A DNA stretch of 64,000 nucleotides, from assembly GCA_963576735.1 (NCBI GenBank), contig OY755170.1, forward strand, positions 22,676,875 through 22,740,874, given 5' to 3'. Origin of the DNA: Bedellia somnulentella (lineage: Eukaryota; Arthropoda; Insecta; Lepidoptera; Bedelliidae). Shown here piece by piece: positions 14,201 to 22,319 of this stretch. A model generated the notes under the pieces. The model made no database searches, was not told the origin of the DNA, and saw nothing but the letters and a program-made list of their open reading frames with translations. The number at the start of each line of letters is the position of its first letter. Positions within the stretch are counted from its first letter, which is position 1. The translations under genes were made by a program, and so were the position numbers.

Positions 14201-15692
14201 TTTTATAAATATTCTCTAATATGGTGCAAAAGCTTGAGAGGTTTTCTGGGATTGGACATAGTAGTGATTAATATTATCAGCCTACTCCAATGTGATCTGA
14301 CTCTGTCTGGAGTTTATGTACGCTCGAATGACTATAGGCACAAAAATAAATTTAATTGAATAATACGTGCCGTGCAATGCTGCTTTTTTTGTATTAGAAA
14401 TAGCTTGTATTTAGAGGCATTTATTACCATCACTGGAGCCAATTAGATTGTCATGTTAGGCTATTATATGCATATCATTTTAAAATGTATGTATTCAATA
14501 AATTATGCATCGTAAAATTCATCGCATAGAAATGCTTTAATTACAAAACAAAACGGTTACTGGAGTTACGAATTATAATTTCATCTGTACTTTTCCGAAT
14601 ATACATAACTGATAATGCTAAAAGTATTGTAATTAATGAACTCCAACCGCATTGCAAATAACAATTCAAAATCACCGACTACATAGTAGCCGCGCCTGGC
14701 ATATTTTTAACTGAGACTACACGGCTTAAATCACAAAATGTTCTATATCATCGCTATGAAAAACCTAAAAAATAATTTTGATTGAACATTTCACTTACTA
14801 TTTGTAGTTGTTAGCTATGGCAGCAAACTGTTCCCGTCGCTTACGATAAACGGGGTCCTTGAATCCCGGGTGATCGGCATCCAGTTCTGAGCCATACATC
14901 AACACGTTTTGAGCTCGATCTAAATCGGATATTTGCCGTGGAAACCATGGCATCTCTCCGAAATCTGTACAAAAAGTTATGGATTAAAGAATATATTCAC
15001 AACTATAATCTCTAAATAAAAATACGAATAGGTATCGTATCTTTCACAAAAGCAGATTAAGACTTCCTAAAACTTTTAGCTAAAGTAAACTTTTCGAGTC
15101 TACCAACCAAAAGCAATTGTGCTACCTATTTTTGTATTCAATATTATTGAAATAAAGAACTAATGACGTGGGGTAATGTATTTGTTCATGTAAAAATAGT
15201 TACCAAAACTTGCAGCAGCAGAAAGCGGGGTTGGTGGTGGAAATTCCTCTCCGATTTGCGGTGGAACCACTTCGAAATCTTGCACCTCACGCTTTAGCAT
15301 CCTTTTGAGTAAATCCATCCGTTTCGGATCACACTGAACGTCAACTAGTATATCCGCCTAAAATACAAGAAAATTTATGTAATTACGTACACTCATATAT
15401 TTAATGTAAAAATCTACTAGTTATTACTTACAGCTGAAACTTCAGTATTAGATTTTCTTGACTCTATATGCAGTACGTTAATACCCATATCTTGAAATAC
15501 GGACAAAACCCGAACTAAGCCACCGACTTGATTTTTCAAAGAAAATATTACAGAAATCCTCTCATCCTGAGCCGATTGCTGCGCTTGGTGCAACTCGGCT
15601 AATTTTGGATGATGATGACTATCAGTCGACTGCCATTCAGTTCCGTTGCGGTACAGCCACAACCCTAACAGACCTTTCCCAGATCCACTCAT
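2052..15692 (-). CDS. Trh: Tryptophan hydroxylase (neuronal type), nine exons, complete
   Basis: This gene encodes the tetrahydrobiopterin- and iron-dependent enzyme that converts tryptophan to 5-hydroxytryptophan, the first step of serotonin synthesis in the neuronal cytosol. Exons (transcription order): 15692-15432, 15357-15204, 14964-14799, 14140-14090, 7783-7666, 6366-6203, 4312-4186, 3667-3435, 2280-2052. All junctions are GT-AG and all phases join, giving 1503 bp or 500 residues. Residues about 46-115 form an ACT-type regulatory domain (HIESRKS motif); 140-475 are the catalytic domain. Iron ligands are His309 and His314 (HELLGH) and Glu354 (FSVEFGLC). [20 protein letters not shown] and the YCGYREDN segment are of the tryptophan-hydroxylase rather than phenylalanine-hydroxylase type. 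The start is the ATG before [11 protein letters not shown]; no in-frame ATG lies between it and the upstream stop. The last exon reads through a GTAATT site to a TAG three codons later, so a further 3' exon is possible but not needed. Confidence 0.93.
2396..2526 (+). mobile_element. LINE family B, diverged 3' fragment
   Basis: The fragment resembles the C-terminal coding end of the family B LINE: AAAAAGCAGGCGTCC, then a GATGAAAC segment and CTTCGCCTACCCC in the right order, but with many changes. Confidence 0.5.
2690..2857 (+). pseudogene. Unassigned coding-like fragment in a Trh intron
   Basis: A plus-strand frame (GCA GAA AAA...) reads [20 protein letters not shown] followed by [20 protein letters not shown] and a stop. 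The composition looks protein-like, and the segment lies antisense within the last Trh intron. I do not recognise it; it may be debris of a retroelement or retrogene. Confidence 0.2.
3125..3218 (+). mobile_element. Family A, old truncated fragment
   Basis: GAGACCCATTACCAG, TCCTTTATTATAC and GTGATTTATATCCATGA align in order with the 3' half of family A. Confidence 0.5.
3237..3372 (-). mobile_element. LINE family B 3' fragment
   Basis: The minus strand carries the end of the B coding region (frame around [18 protein letters not shown]) and its shared 3' tail. It abuts a family A relic in the opposite orientation. Confidence 0.65.
3435..3667 (-). CDS. Trh: Trh exon 8 (third iron ligand)
   Basis: The exon begins [16 protein letters not shown]; its glutamate is the third iron ligand, 40 residues after the second His as in the vertebrate enzymes. 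It continues through [16 protein letters not shown]. It is 233 bp and ends with two bases of an Arg codon at GTTAGT. Confidence 0.95.
4186..4312 (-). CDS. Trh: Trh exon 7 (two iron-binding histidines)
   Basis: The exon encodes [18 protein letters not shown] and [20 protein letters not shown] supplies two of the three non-haem iron ligands. It is 127 bp, with a TTTTCAG acceptor and a GTATGT donor. Confidence 0.95.
4833..5636 (+). mobile_element. Helitron-like element, family F copy 1
   Basis: The element starts TCTATATTAAAAATTTCGTC and ends GAAGCCGGGTTTTAATCTAGT, with no terminal inverted repeats. It is matched along most of its length by an inverted copy at 54395-55226. TC start and CTAG end fit a non-autonomous Helitron. 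It lies in a Trh intron. Confidence 0.6.
6203..6366 (-). CDS. Trh: Trh exon 6
   Basis: The exon encodes [20 protein letters not shown] followed by the highly conserved [20 protein letters not shown] block and ending in YTPEP. It is 164 bp, with a TTTCAG acceptor and a GTAAGT donor. Open frames in other registers over this interval are shadows of this exon. Confidence 0.94.
7083..7336 (-). mobile_element. Family A element in a Trh intron
   Basis: A near full-length copy runs from the TATG tail (plus-strand CATACATACATACATATACT) to CCGACACTACACAGC. It inserted between Trh exons 5 and 6. Confidence 0.85.
7480..7637 (-). mobile_element. tRNA-derived SINE (second type)
   Basis: The minus strand reads GTTCGTGGCTGAGTAGATAG with an A-box-like element, then a perfect B box GGTTCGATCCC in GCGGGTTCGATCCCCGC, and a body with TTGTTTCTTGGTCATGGATG. 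It is tRNA-like but too changed in the anticodon arm to call a working tRNA. It ends just short of Trh exon 5. Confidence 0.7.
7666..7783 (-). CDS. Trh: Trh exon 5
   Basis: The exon encodes [20 protein letters not shown] and then [12 protein letters not shown], which is typical of tryptophan hydroxylase. It is 118 bp, ends in phase 0 at a GTATGT donor, and follows a 6.3-kb intron filled with repeats. Confidence 0.93.
7860..7990 (+). mobile_element. LINE family B 3' fragment
   Basis: It carries [18 protein letters not shown] coding sequence, a TAA stop, and the tail GGCGTGAGTATATGTATG. Confidence 0.75.
7998..8070 (-). mobile_element. SINE family C tail fragment
   Basis: GTTCACGCCGTATATCCCC and GGTTTGGCAAAGGTACTA match the C-family tail. 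Confidence 0.55.
8218..8275 (-). mobile_element. LINE family B, very short fragment
   Basis: CCCATTGGGGTAGTGAGAGA and CTATCGATTGCCA match the end of the B coding region in reverse. Confidence 0.4.
8735..8983 (-). mobile_element. SINE family C, 5' truncated
   Basis: The tail (ACGTTCACGCCGAATATCCC on the plus strand) and body are intact up to AGAAAAGACAAA. The tRNA head is missing, because the inverted-repeat structure starting at 8984 interrupts it exactly there. Confidence 0.8.
8984..9678. repeat. Foldback element with 189/190-bp inverted arms
   Basis: Left arm 8984-9172 and right arm 9489-9678 are reverse complements apart from one extra base in a run of A/T. The 316-bp spacer holds a piece of another dispersed repeat (near CCAACCGAATTTCGGCAACG). 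The transcript of either strand would fold into a ~190-bp duplex. It may be a foldback transposon, a recent inverted duplication, or an assembly artefact. Confidence 0.85.
9715..9905 (-). pseudogene. Unassigned coding-like fragment
   Basis: The minus strand reads [20 protein letters not shown], then [20 protein letters not shown] and [11 protein letters not shown], a charged protein-like stretch preceded by a TTTTAG. I do not recognise it. A transposable-element protein fragment seems likeliest. Confidence 0.25.
10080..10196. repeat. CTAAA/TAACTA-rich low-complexity tract
   Basis: The segment consists of degenerate repeats of ACTAA, AACTAA and TATATA. Confidence 0.6.
10570..11056 (-). mobile_element. 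Chimeric SINE: family C tRNA head with a different body
   Basis: On the minus strand the head (GATAGCCCAGTGGGTAGAAC, B box TGTTCAAATCC) matches family C, but after CACCAAT the body differs (GGCACGGCAGTGCCCCTGCC, GGTTCGCGGCTGTTTCGCCC), ending with GAGTCAGTGAGTGAC-type repeats read in reverse. TAGCCCAGTGGG is a perfect pol III A box. Confidence 0.6.
11607..11962 (-). mobile_element. SINE family C, full-length copy
   Basis: This is the most complete copy: tRNA head (A box TAGCCCAGTGGG, B box TGTTCAAATCC), CACCAATTTGTCTTTTCTAA body, and tail ending CGGCGTGAACATTTATG with a TTATG repeat. No protein is encoded; mobility would depend on a partner LINE. Confidence 0.85.
12003..12181 (+). mobile_element. 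LINE family B, diverged 3' fragment
   Basis: GTGCTTAAAAAGGCAGGC (coding VLKKAG) starts it and TCTCTACCAACCCCAATGGG ends it, with an AGTATATCTGTATG tail. Confidence 0.6.
12850..13221 (-). mobile_element. 3' end of a non-LTR retrotransposon with C-terminal coding remnant
   Basis: The minus strand encodes [20 protein letters not shown], then NGLIPTSL and [20 protein letters not shown] before the stop (12979), a C-terminus common in insect LINEs. Downstream are a hairpin (arms near 12896-12908 and 12935-12947) and a TAA-rich tail. The 5' part is missing. Confidence 0.7.
13340..13485 (+). mobile_element. LINE family B, old fragment
   Basis: TTCTCAAAAAGGCAGACGTT, AATGAATCTGTAAATG and CAGGATCGCACAAAGTG keep the order of the B 3' coding region. 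Confidence 0.5.
14090..14140 (-). CDS. Trh: Trh exon 4 (51-bp micro-exon)
   Basis: The exon encodes [17 protein letters not shown], the conserved link between the first two catalytic blocks. It is too short to show as a long reading frame but joins in frame on both sides, with an acceptor reading TCTAG and a GTAAGT donor. Confidence 0.92.
14799..14964 (-). CDS. Trh: Trh exon 3 (start of catalytic domain)
   Basis: The exon encodes [20 protein letters not shown] and the [20 protein letters not shown] block that opens the catalytic domain of aromatic amino acid hydroxylases. It is flanked by a TACAG acceptor and a GTAAGT donor, 166 bp, ending with two bases of a Tyr codon. Confidence 0.93.
15204..15357 (-). 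CDS. Trh: Trh exon 2 (end of regulatory domain)
   Basis: The translation starts [20 protein letters not shown] and continues through [10 protein letters not shown] into a proline-rich linker. It is flanked by TTTTAG and GGTAACT. The exon enters in phase 0, is 154 bp long and leaves one base for the next codon. Confidence 0.9.
15432..15692 (-). CDS. Trh: Trh exon 1 (start codon and ACT domain)
   Basis: This exon holds 87 codons beginning [12 protein letters not shown] and ending at a GTAAGT donor in phase 0. It carries most of the regulatory ACT domain, including [13 protein letters not shown] and HIESRKS. A TTCGCAG sits directly before the ATG and could serve as a splice acceptor if a further leader exon exists, but a good promoter just upstream makes an uninterrupted leader plausible. 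Confidence 0.92.
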
Positions 15693-15718
15693 TCTGCGAA
15701 CAATATCATTAAAGTCAT
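15689..15718 (-). promoter_or_regulatory. Nine-codon upstream ORF overlapping the Trh start
   Basis: An ATG at 15718-15716 opens a frame reading MTLMILFAE and stops at a TGA that overlaps the Trh ATG in the four bases ATGA. If the leader is not spliced at the nearby TTCGCAG, ribosomes would meet this uORF first, and termination-reinitiation could set Trh translation. Confidence 0.4.
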
Positions 15719-15854
15719 GAGAGTTGCAATTATTTATACTGTTTTGAGTAAGAGCAAGGTCAAAGTTATTCAAGTATGATAATTAAAAATATATATGTAA
15801 TAATGTATATACTTTGATGGGGTGTCTCAGAAAACGTACTTTAGGGTTGTCTGG

Positions 15855-15945
15855 AACGTACTGCGTCCTTCCTGTGGATGTTACCGCTTATAAAGCGAAG
15901 AGGCGCGGGCGTTTGACGGAGGGTGGGTATATTTGATTGGCTGAA
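15855..15945 (-). promoter_or_regulatory. Trh core promoter (CCAAT, GC-rich block, TATA, initiator)
   Basis: Read on the minus strand, a CCAAT pentamer (15940-15936) is followed by a GC-rich CGCCCGCGCC block, a TTTATAAG TATA-like box (15894-15887) and a GCAGTA initiator-like motif about 30 bp further on (near 15860). The spacing matches a textbook RNA polymerase II promoter and predicts a leader of about 165 nt before the Trh ATG. No expression data support it here. Confidence 0.5.
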
Positions 15946-15959
15946 TCAAGTGTTCACTG

Positions 15960-16590
15960 TAACTTGGAAAATGTTCTCTTTTCTAACCATAAAGCCATAG
16001 ACACACTGATTTATTATAATTAAGATATTTTTCTTTAGTTTACTAGCGGTTTTTGTCAAGGGAAATACGATGAAAAGTTTTATATGGATTAGAAACAAAT
16101 GTATTATCGTTTGTAATAAGGTATCAGAAAAGTACTAAAGGTATGTAGTATACACATATGGCATATATTTTTAGTTATATTATCCGACTATTTGTAGTTG
16201 ATAACATTATTATTTATCCTTCTATTTAATACAAGTAGTGGGCAGCAGACAATTTACAGTATGAACTATACTGAATATTTAAAATTAATAAATATATAGT
16301 TGCCATCTTGCATAATAGTAATACAATACTATTTGTCAATTATTATAATACTCAATTATTTCTAGTAGACCTAGTATGACGGCTATCATCCTCAAATGAG
16401 TTGCCTGAGCTAAGAAATCAAAATATAGGTACTTGTAAATTGCAAAAAATATATTGTTTATGAGGAATGCCGAACACATCACACCCAACGAAATTTAGTA
16501 TGAAGGGTTGCTCATGTACAGATAAACTGTATGATTAACATGTAGAATGTAACTCAATCCAATAAAAGTTTTATTCCAATTTATTTTGTG
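15960..16590. other. Upstream flank of Trh, no gene seen
   Basis: AT-rich sequence between the Trh promoter and a SINE. I see no reading frame or repeat I can name. Regulatory sequence for Trh could lie here but nothing specific shows it. Confidence 0.5.
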
Positions 16591-16591
16591 T

Positions 16592-16925
16592 AGTCCGGTT
16601 ATCGTGCAAACGACTAGTGTTCAAATCCCGGGTCGGGTCTACACCAATTTGTCTTTTCTAAAGACGTGTGTGTGGTTAATTTATCACGGTTGTTAACGGT
16701 GAGGGAAAACTTAGTGAGGAAACCCACATGGCTGAGTTGTACTTAGTCATGTGACACTGTATTCGTACAAAAACGGCGATAGTTCTGCCCCCTATCACGT
16801 GAGTACACTGTCAATGCAAAACGTGGGTACTCTGAACACCAGGTGGTAAACTCACGTGATGTTCAGAAGTATTAGTACCTCTGCCAACCCCTTCGAGGGT
16901 ATGCGGCGTGAAAGTTTATGTTTAT
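16592..16925 (+). mobile_element. SINE family C copy
   Basis: The B-box side of the tRNA head (GTTATCGTGCAAACGACTAG) and the whole body and tail are present. The A box is replaced, so it is 5' truncated. Confidence 0.8.
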
Positions 16926-16929
16926 GTTA

Positions 16930-18350
16930 TTTTATGTAAATTTATATCAAATATGCAATTTTCATAATACTACGTTTCAGTTTATCCATAAACCTATGAA
17001 TTATTTATTATATTCCCTTATGCTGCGGTAATATTCTTATTATGTATTAGATATCTAGCAAAACCTACCGAAAAATTTGATTATGCAAATGGATTTCACC
17101 CAATGCTATTCTACATTACACTACACTTTCAAATCGAACCCTGGCACAATAAGGTATTAAGGCAACAACAAAGTTTTGTTAGCGATTGTATGATACAAAT
17201 ACAGCTTTTCAGAATGAAATACAATCGTTCAATTTAATTCATTTGTTCAGGTTCCAAATACATTTTAGTTCTGCAAGCTGTGTGTGAACTTAACCTGATT
17301 TACTAGCGAGAGTTTCTCCGAGGGGTGTTAAGCGCACCAGTCACTGTATTTATTACCATTGTTTAGCGAAAAGAGTGGTTCCTATCATTCACGATATTGC
17401 GGAGCAATTGCATTTATTAGAGTTTTTCACGACTCCGGTTAAGTGATATAGGTCACTGAAATGGAAGTTACAAATTAAAACTTTATACGTACATACTTAT
17501 ACTCACGGTTATCCCGAAAAATATGCCTGAATTTAGATAAAGAAATAATAAGAATGTTTAAGAAAACAAGAAGGCTTGCTGATAAGTTTCGACTTACAAA
17601 TGATTAAATATACCTGCATTATGTTAAAATATTTCATCAGTGTAAATAAAATGACTTCTGACGGAAAACCAAGATTCGTATATCAGATTTTTTATGGCAA
17701 AGCAAGCAATGTTGAAAATGGCATTAAATAACCGTTTACTTGCTTTAGTCAGTCCATAATTATTTGAATTTTCAATTAATTTTATTTAAAGAAAGCCTAA
17801 CTCACGCATATAAAAGAAGGGATAAACCACCAAAAGTCTTTTAAACTATTTATCCAATGTTCAGAAATTATTTTAACTCCATTATTTTAATTTTTCAGCT
17901 AAATTGTGCTGTATTCCCTTAAGTTGTAAGAGTAGTTACGTAGCTTTTGTAACTGACCCAAATTTAGCTGATTATTCCGTCAACTTAGAAAGTTAACGAT
18001 TCAGAACGAAGACAAAGTATGACCTCAAGAGCTTTAACTAACTAAATGTGAACAGTTTATCCGTAATACATACAAGTATTAACAAAAGCGTATGACCATA
18101 TGCTCATTCTGGACATAGGCATATTAATAGTATTCACGCTCTATGTTTTCCCTTTGGGTAAGCAGATTTATAACTTCCTTCCGATCATTATGTCACATTT
18201 TGTGAACATGAGTTTACTGTAAGTGTACTCATGTAAATTCGGAAAATCATAGAATCAAAGTTAACTTAGCACAGGATCAAGTACAACTTGTGAAGATACT
18301 ACTTCAACTGTTTACAGTACAGGAAAACAATGATGATTGAATGACAAACA
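16930..18350. other. Intergenic, no gene seen
   Basis: No coding frame or recognisable repeat is visible. Confidence 0.45.
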
Positions 18351-18355
18351 TAGCT

Positions 18356-18408
18356 GAAAGAAAGACAAGTTGGTTCAGACTTTAGTTGAACCAACTTGTC
18401 TTTCTTTC
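18356..18408. repeat. Perfect 22-bp-stem hairpin
   Basis: GAAAGAAAGACAAGTTGGTT plus CA (18356-18377) is exactly complementary to 18387-18408, with a 9-nt loop. The stem is shorter than that of most miRNA precursors, though the shape is similar. Confidence 0.85.
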
Positions 18409-18482
18409 ATTCCATTAAAAACTAAGTGCTTATTAAGTCTTTTTGAATATAACGTGATACACTGCATACATGAAAAATAGCT

Positions 18483-18712
18483 TGTAGTGTCGGGTTAGAA
18501 TAACACAACCCCATTTCTGTCCGTGGGTGCTCGTGCCGAAAAGGCGACTTTTGGGGCTTCTGAGTGATGTTTGGGCGATGTGGTAGGAGACCCATCACCA
18601 AGAACCTTTATTTTATAACCTTTTCCCCACAGAACTTCCAAAAGTGGCTGAAGATTTTTTTATACTGCATCGGTGGCTACCCCTTTTAGGGATTTATAAC
18701 CGTGAGTACGTA
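18483..18712 (+). mobile_element. Family A copy
   Basis: It starts TGTAGTGTCGGGTTAGAATA and ends AACCGTGAGTACGTA, with several indels. Confidence 0.75.
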
Positions 18713-18777
18713 TTTTTATATATACAAACATAATTGTTTATTTATTCATATAAACATATATTTATTATATATCTATA

Positions 18778-19700
18778 TCTATACTTATTATAAATCTGTA
18801 GAGAGGTCAATTCTGTACATGAAATATATTTTCAAAATAACTATAATGATATGTGATCGATACTAATGCCAAAAATGCAATCAGTAAAATTTTTGTCTGT
18901 CTGTCTGTCGGTTTGTATATTCCTTATGGAAACAAAAACTACTCGGCGGATTTTGATGAAACTTAGCGCAATTATCCTTCATACTCCTGGGCAGGTTACA
19001 GTATACTTTTCAGCAGAGTAGTAAAGGGGACTTTAGGGAAATTTTGGGAAAACGGGAGAAGTTACTCCATTGTTTAAACTTCCGTCGCGTGTGCAGCCTT
19101 AATGGTTAAAGTTACATAGAAACCATGTATCACGGAAATATTCTTCATAAAATTGACTAAAAAATATTCTGCAACCGTGTATGTCTATCTTTTATGGTTG
19201 ACTCCCATTAACACGTGTAATTCCTGATAACTTAGCAGTTGGGAGCATTCTGATTATATTCGTTTACTCTTATGTTTGTGTTACTCTCATTCAATTTAAT
19301 GATAATTAAATAACCCTAATTTAAAAAGGTGACATTATTACCTATTTAATAAAAAAATAATCACAAAAATCGGTAGAGAAATATCGAAATTATACTTGAA
19401 ATAAGCCATCGCGCCCGTGACCTACCAAATCCTTACTAATTTATACATAACATACTGGATGGCGCCAGTAGTTGAATCTTACATCTCCGAATGCTTTCTT
19501 TTTTAGATTATTATAAAATACTTCATAGTGATTTACTCAACTTCAACTCAACCTGAAAATTATATTATTTTTAAAAATTATATTAAATTATATTATACTG
19601 TATGAACCGATCATTAAAGCGCATTCATAATAACAAAGCTACACTGTTCTGGAATGCTTTAAATTGCAATCATTGTGCGAAGTTGGGATGATCCACTAGT
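18778..19700 (+). mobile_element. Helitron-like element, family D copy 1
   Basis: It starts TCTATACTTATTATAAATCT, carries a GTCT tract, and ends near GATCCACTAGT. It shares most of its length with 25896-26842. No terminal inverted repeat, TC start and CTAG end suggest a non-autonomous Helitron. Confidence 0.6.
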
Positions 19701-20449
19701 ATAAAATATATAAGTAAATGTAATAATACTTAAATGTTTTGATTATACGGTTGTGACTTTCCCTTTTAATAAGTAGTTACAGTGCCATATTACATAAACA
19801 ATTGTAATGTATACCAAATTAGGTCAAGACCTAGTACAGTAAAATTATGTATTTAATATAAGCACGTACAAATTTTGCAAATGATGAAAAATTACTATGT
19901 AAAAAGTTATTTTTGAGCCTCGTCTTTAGAAACCTCTTACCAAGAAGTGAAAGAGTCATTTTAAACCGTCTAAAAACACGAGTTGTAAAACGTTAAAAAT
20001 ACATAATTTGAGATGTTTTTACTACGAAAAAGAAAACATTTCTTTATTTTCTTTTGATCGAATTCTAGGGCTCGAATGATATCACGGCTTTTTCCGGACA
20101 TACTGAAATAATGTGCCATGTAATTCTGAGTTCCAAAAAGTTTTCTCATTATTTTTTTCCTCTACCTCTATCTTTTGGTTGAACGGGGACCTTAGGCCCA
20201 CATAATATACTTTTAGGTTAAACAACCTGATAAATACGAGCTAATTGTATAATCTGAGCCTTAAAAGACTTAAGTGTTGTAAAAATATAAATGTTTCTGT
20301 TATTTAAAGTTTTTCAAAATAAAACGTTCATTTAGTCCGTTGCTAAAATAATATATAGAGAGCAAAATATTTCAGTTCACAATAAACTCACAAATTTTGC
20401 TAATATTTACAGGTTTAAATCCCTTAAATATCCAAAATTCAAGATTATT

Positions 20450-20672
20450 AATTTATTGAGTATAGTATAGTATAGTATAGTTGAGTATAGAAAACTGGCA
20501 GACGCAGTGTGGGGCGCCCTCCAGCCCGCTGGACCGACGACCTAAAGCAGGTGGCCGGAAGTGGTTGGATGAGGCTGGCTGAGGATAGGAAGAGGTGGCG
20601 CGCCATGGGAGATGCCTATGTCCAGCAGTGGACGAGTGTGGGCTGATGATGATGATGAATTTATTGAGTATA
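20450..20672 (+). mobile_element. RTE-type LINE 3' end with target-site duplication
   Basis: The coding remnant (20503-20646) reads RSVGRPPARWTDDLKQVAGS, then WRAMGDAYVQQWTSVG and a stop, followed by a GATGAT tail. It is flanked by an exact 15-bp duplication (20450-20464 and 20658-20672), so this is a 5'-truncated but clean retrotransposition event. Confidence 0.85.
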
Positions 20673-20849
20673 TGGTACGAAAAGTACACGGTTCTGGCTA
20701 CTGCATCATTCAGCATTAGGTTAGAGTAGAGGACTGCAGCTAAATTGCCCTATCCAGGTGAAGTGGGAGAGGACATAAATGGATTATGACGAATAATCGT
20801 AGTAATCGTATAAGTATAGCTTTAACTCATCATATTAAAAGTAATATTT

Positions 20850-20970
20850 CGAAGAGTTGCACAACCTCAGTTGCAATGGGCAGGGCACATTGCACGCAGA
20901 ACAGACTGCCGTTTGTTCTTAAAGGTTCTGGAGTTATGATCACGCACCGGACGACGCAGTGTGGGCCTCC
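20850..20970 (+). mobile_element. Fragment of an RTE-type LINE upstream of its usual C-terminus
   Basis: The plus strand reads QLQWAGHIARRTDCRLF and then RTGRRSVG-like sequence after indels, the block that precedes the coding end seen at 20503. It is degraded. Confidence 0.5.
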
Positions 20971-21610
20971 CACAAATTGTTTTTAGACGAAATCAAAATA
21001 AGTAAGGTGTAATTTCTTTATTTTTCTGATATGACAAACATTGTCCACACAAGTAAGTTAAAACTCCATAAGCAACATATTTGGCCACAAATAATAATGA
21101 TTGGCAATAACTTCTACTTACCTTGGTATGTGTAACATCGTTGACCTTCAGACATGCAGAACATCATCATCGACAAGTAATAAGCTATTACTTCAAGGAG
21201 GTGTGAGATTGCCGAAGTTTAGATGGACTGGAAACCAGCTATATGAACCGTGAAGATGAGGCTATCACATAGTTGTATAGTTTGTAATAACATTATGGCA
21301 TAACCTTCGTCGTATATCCTTTATTGTGTTTGTATGTGTCATTCATATTTCTGAAGAGTTATTATTTGTGATAAACTTCTCATCTTGGTGCTTAATTTGT
21401 CAAAATACTTTTAGTGTAGGCCCAAACCTTGAACTATTGAGTTTTTTGGTCATCAGTTCTTGATCTCCAGCTTATTTTGCATGGTGTCTGAAATTAGCAA
21501 TGGTGATGTTATTTGAAAACTTTAACATCATTCCGAAGCAAAATCTCATAATTAAAATAAGATTGTCATCGTGATCATAATTTGCACGATGGGAAGGTAC
21601 ATCATATATG

Positions 21611-21803
21611 TACAAACTCTATATATATGTAGAGTTTGTAATAGCCATACATAAAGATTATTACAAACGTTCAGTAGTCGTTTGTACTGAGATGTTCTGA
21701 GATGATTTAGAATTTTCTATAAGTATAGGATTACCTATCTTATACTTATACTACAAATTTAACCGAATACTTACCTATTAAGGTAAGTATTCGGTTAAAT
21801 TTG
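21611..21803. repeat. Cluster of short hairpins
   Basis: Arms 21611-21625 and 21626-21640 match at 14 of 15. A small stem lies at 21663-21686. A perfect 23-bp stem with a 4-nt loop is at 21754-21776 and 21781-21803 (CAAATTTAACCGAATACTTA...). Such a run of stems may be relics of palindromic MITE ends or a small hairpin RNA locus. Confidence 0.75.
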
Positions 21804-22110
21804 GATATAATTTACATTTAGTAATATACGTTTTTATATACCATTTACCGTGTTACGTGTGTTACCCATCATATGTTATAGGTTCTTTTTTTTGTTGTTG
21901 TATAAGTTGTTTAAGTCTATGTTTATTGTTTTTTTATATTGTTTGTGTCCTCAAGAGGCGAATAAAGATTTTTCTTTCTTTCTTATATGTTTAATTAAAT
22001 TCGCGAACACGACTGGCAATCTTGTGTTGAGTTTATATGTGACATCCGTGCGTAAATCTAAAAGGTCTAATGTTGTTAAAAGTTCTTTACATATTTTATT
22101 TTGTATAATG

Positions 22111-22310
22111 AAGACGAAGAGGCGACTAACGGTATTGGGGCTTTTAAGGGATTTTCGGGCGATGCGGTTGGAGTCCCATCACCAACAACCTTTATTTTTA
22201 CCATCTTTTCCTCACTCACATTTCCAAAAGACGCTGAGGAATTTCTATTTCCTTAGCTCTGGCTACCATTTCTAGGGATTTATAGCCGTGAGTATATGTA
22301 TGTAAGTATG
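22111..22310 (+). mobile_element. Family A, 5' truncated
   Basis: It starts GAAGAGGCGACTAACGGTAT and ends GCCGTGAGTATATGTATG. The 5' 60 bp are missing. Confidence 0.8.
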
Positions 22311-22319
22311 TTTATATAA

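Noticed and set aside
15693..15773. N-terminal extension of Trh upstream of MSGSGKG
   Set aside because: The frame is open for some 30 codons but contains no ATG, and an in-frame TAA lies further upstream.
21850..22275. 141-codon reading frame
   Set aside because: The second half runs through a family A element, and the first half is poly-T-rich hydrophobic noise.
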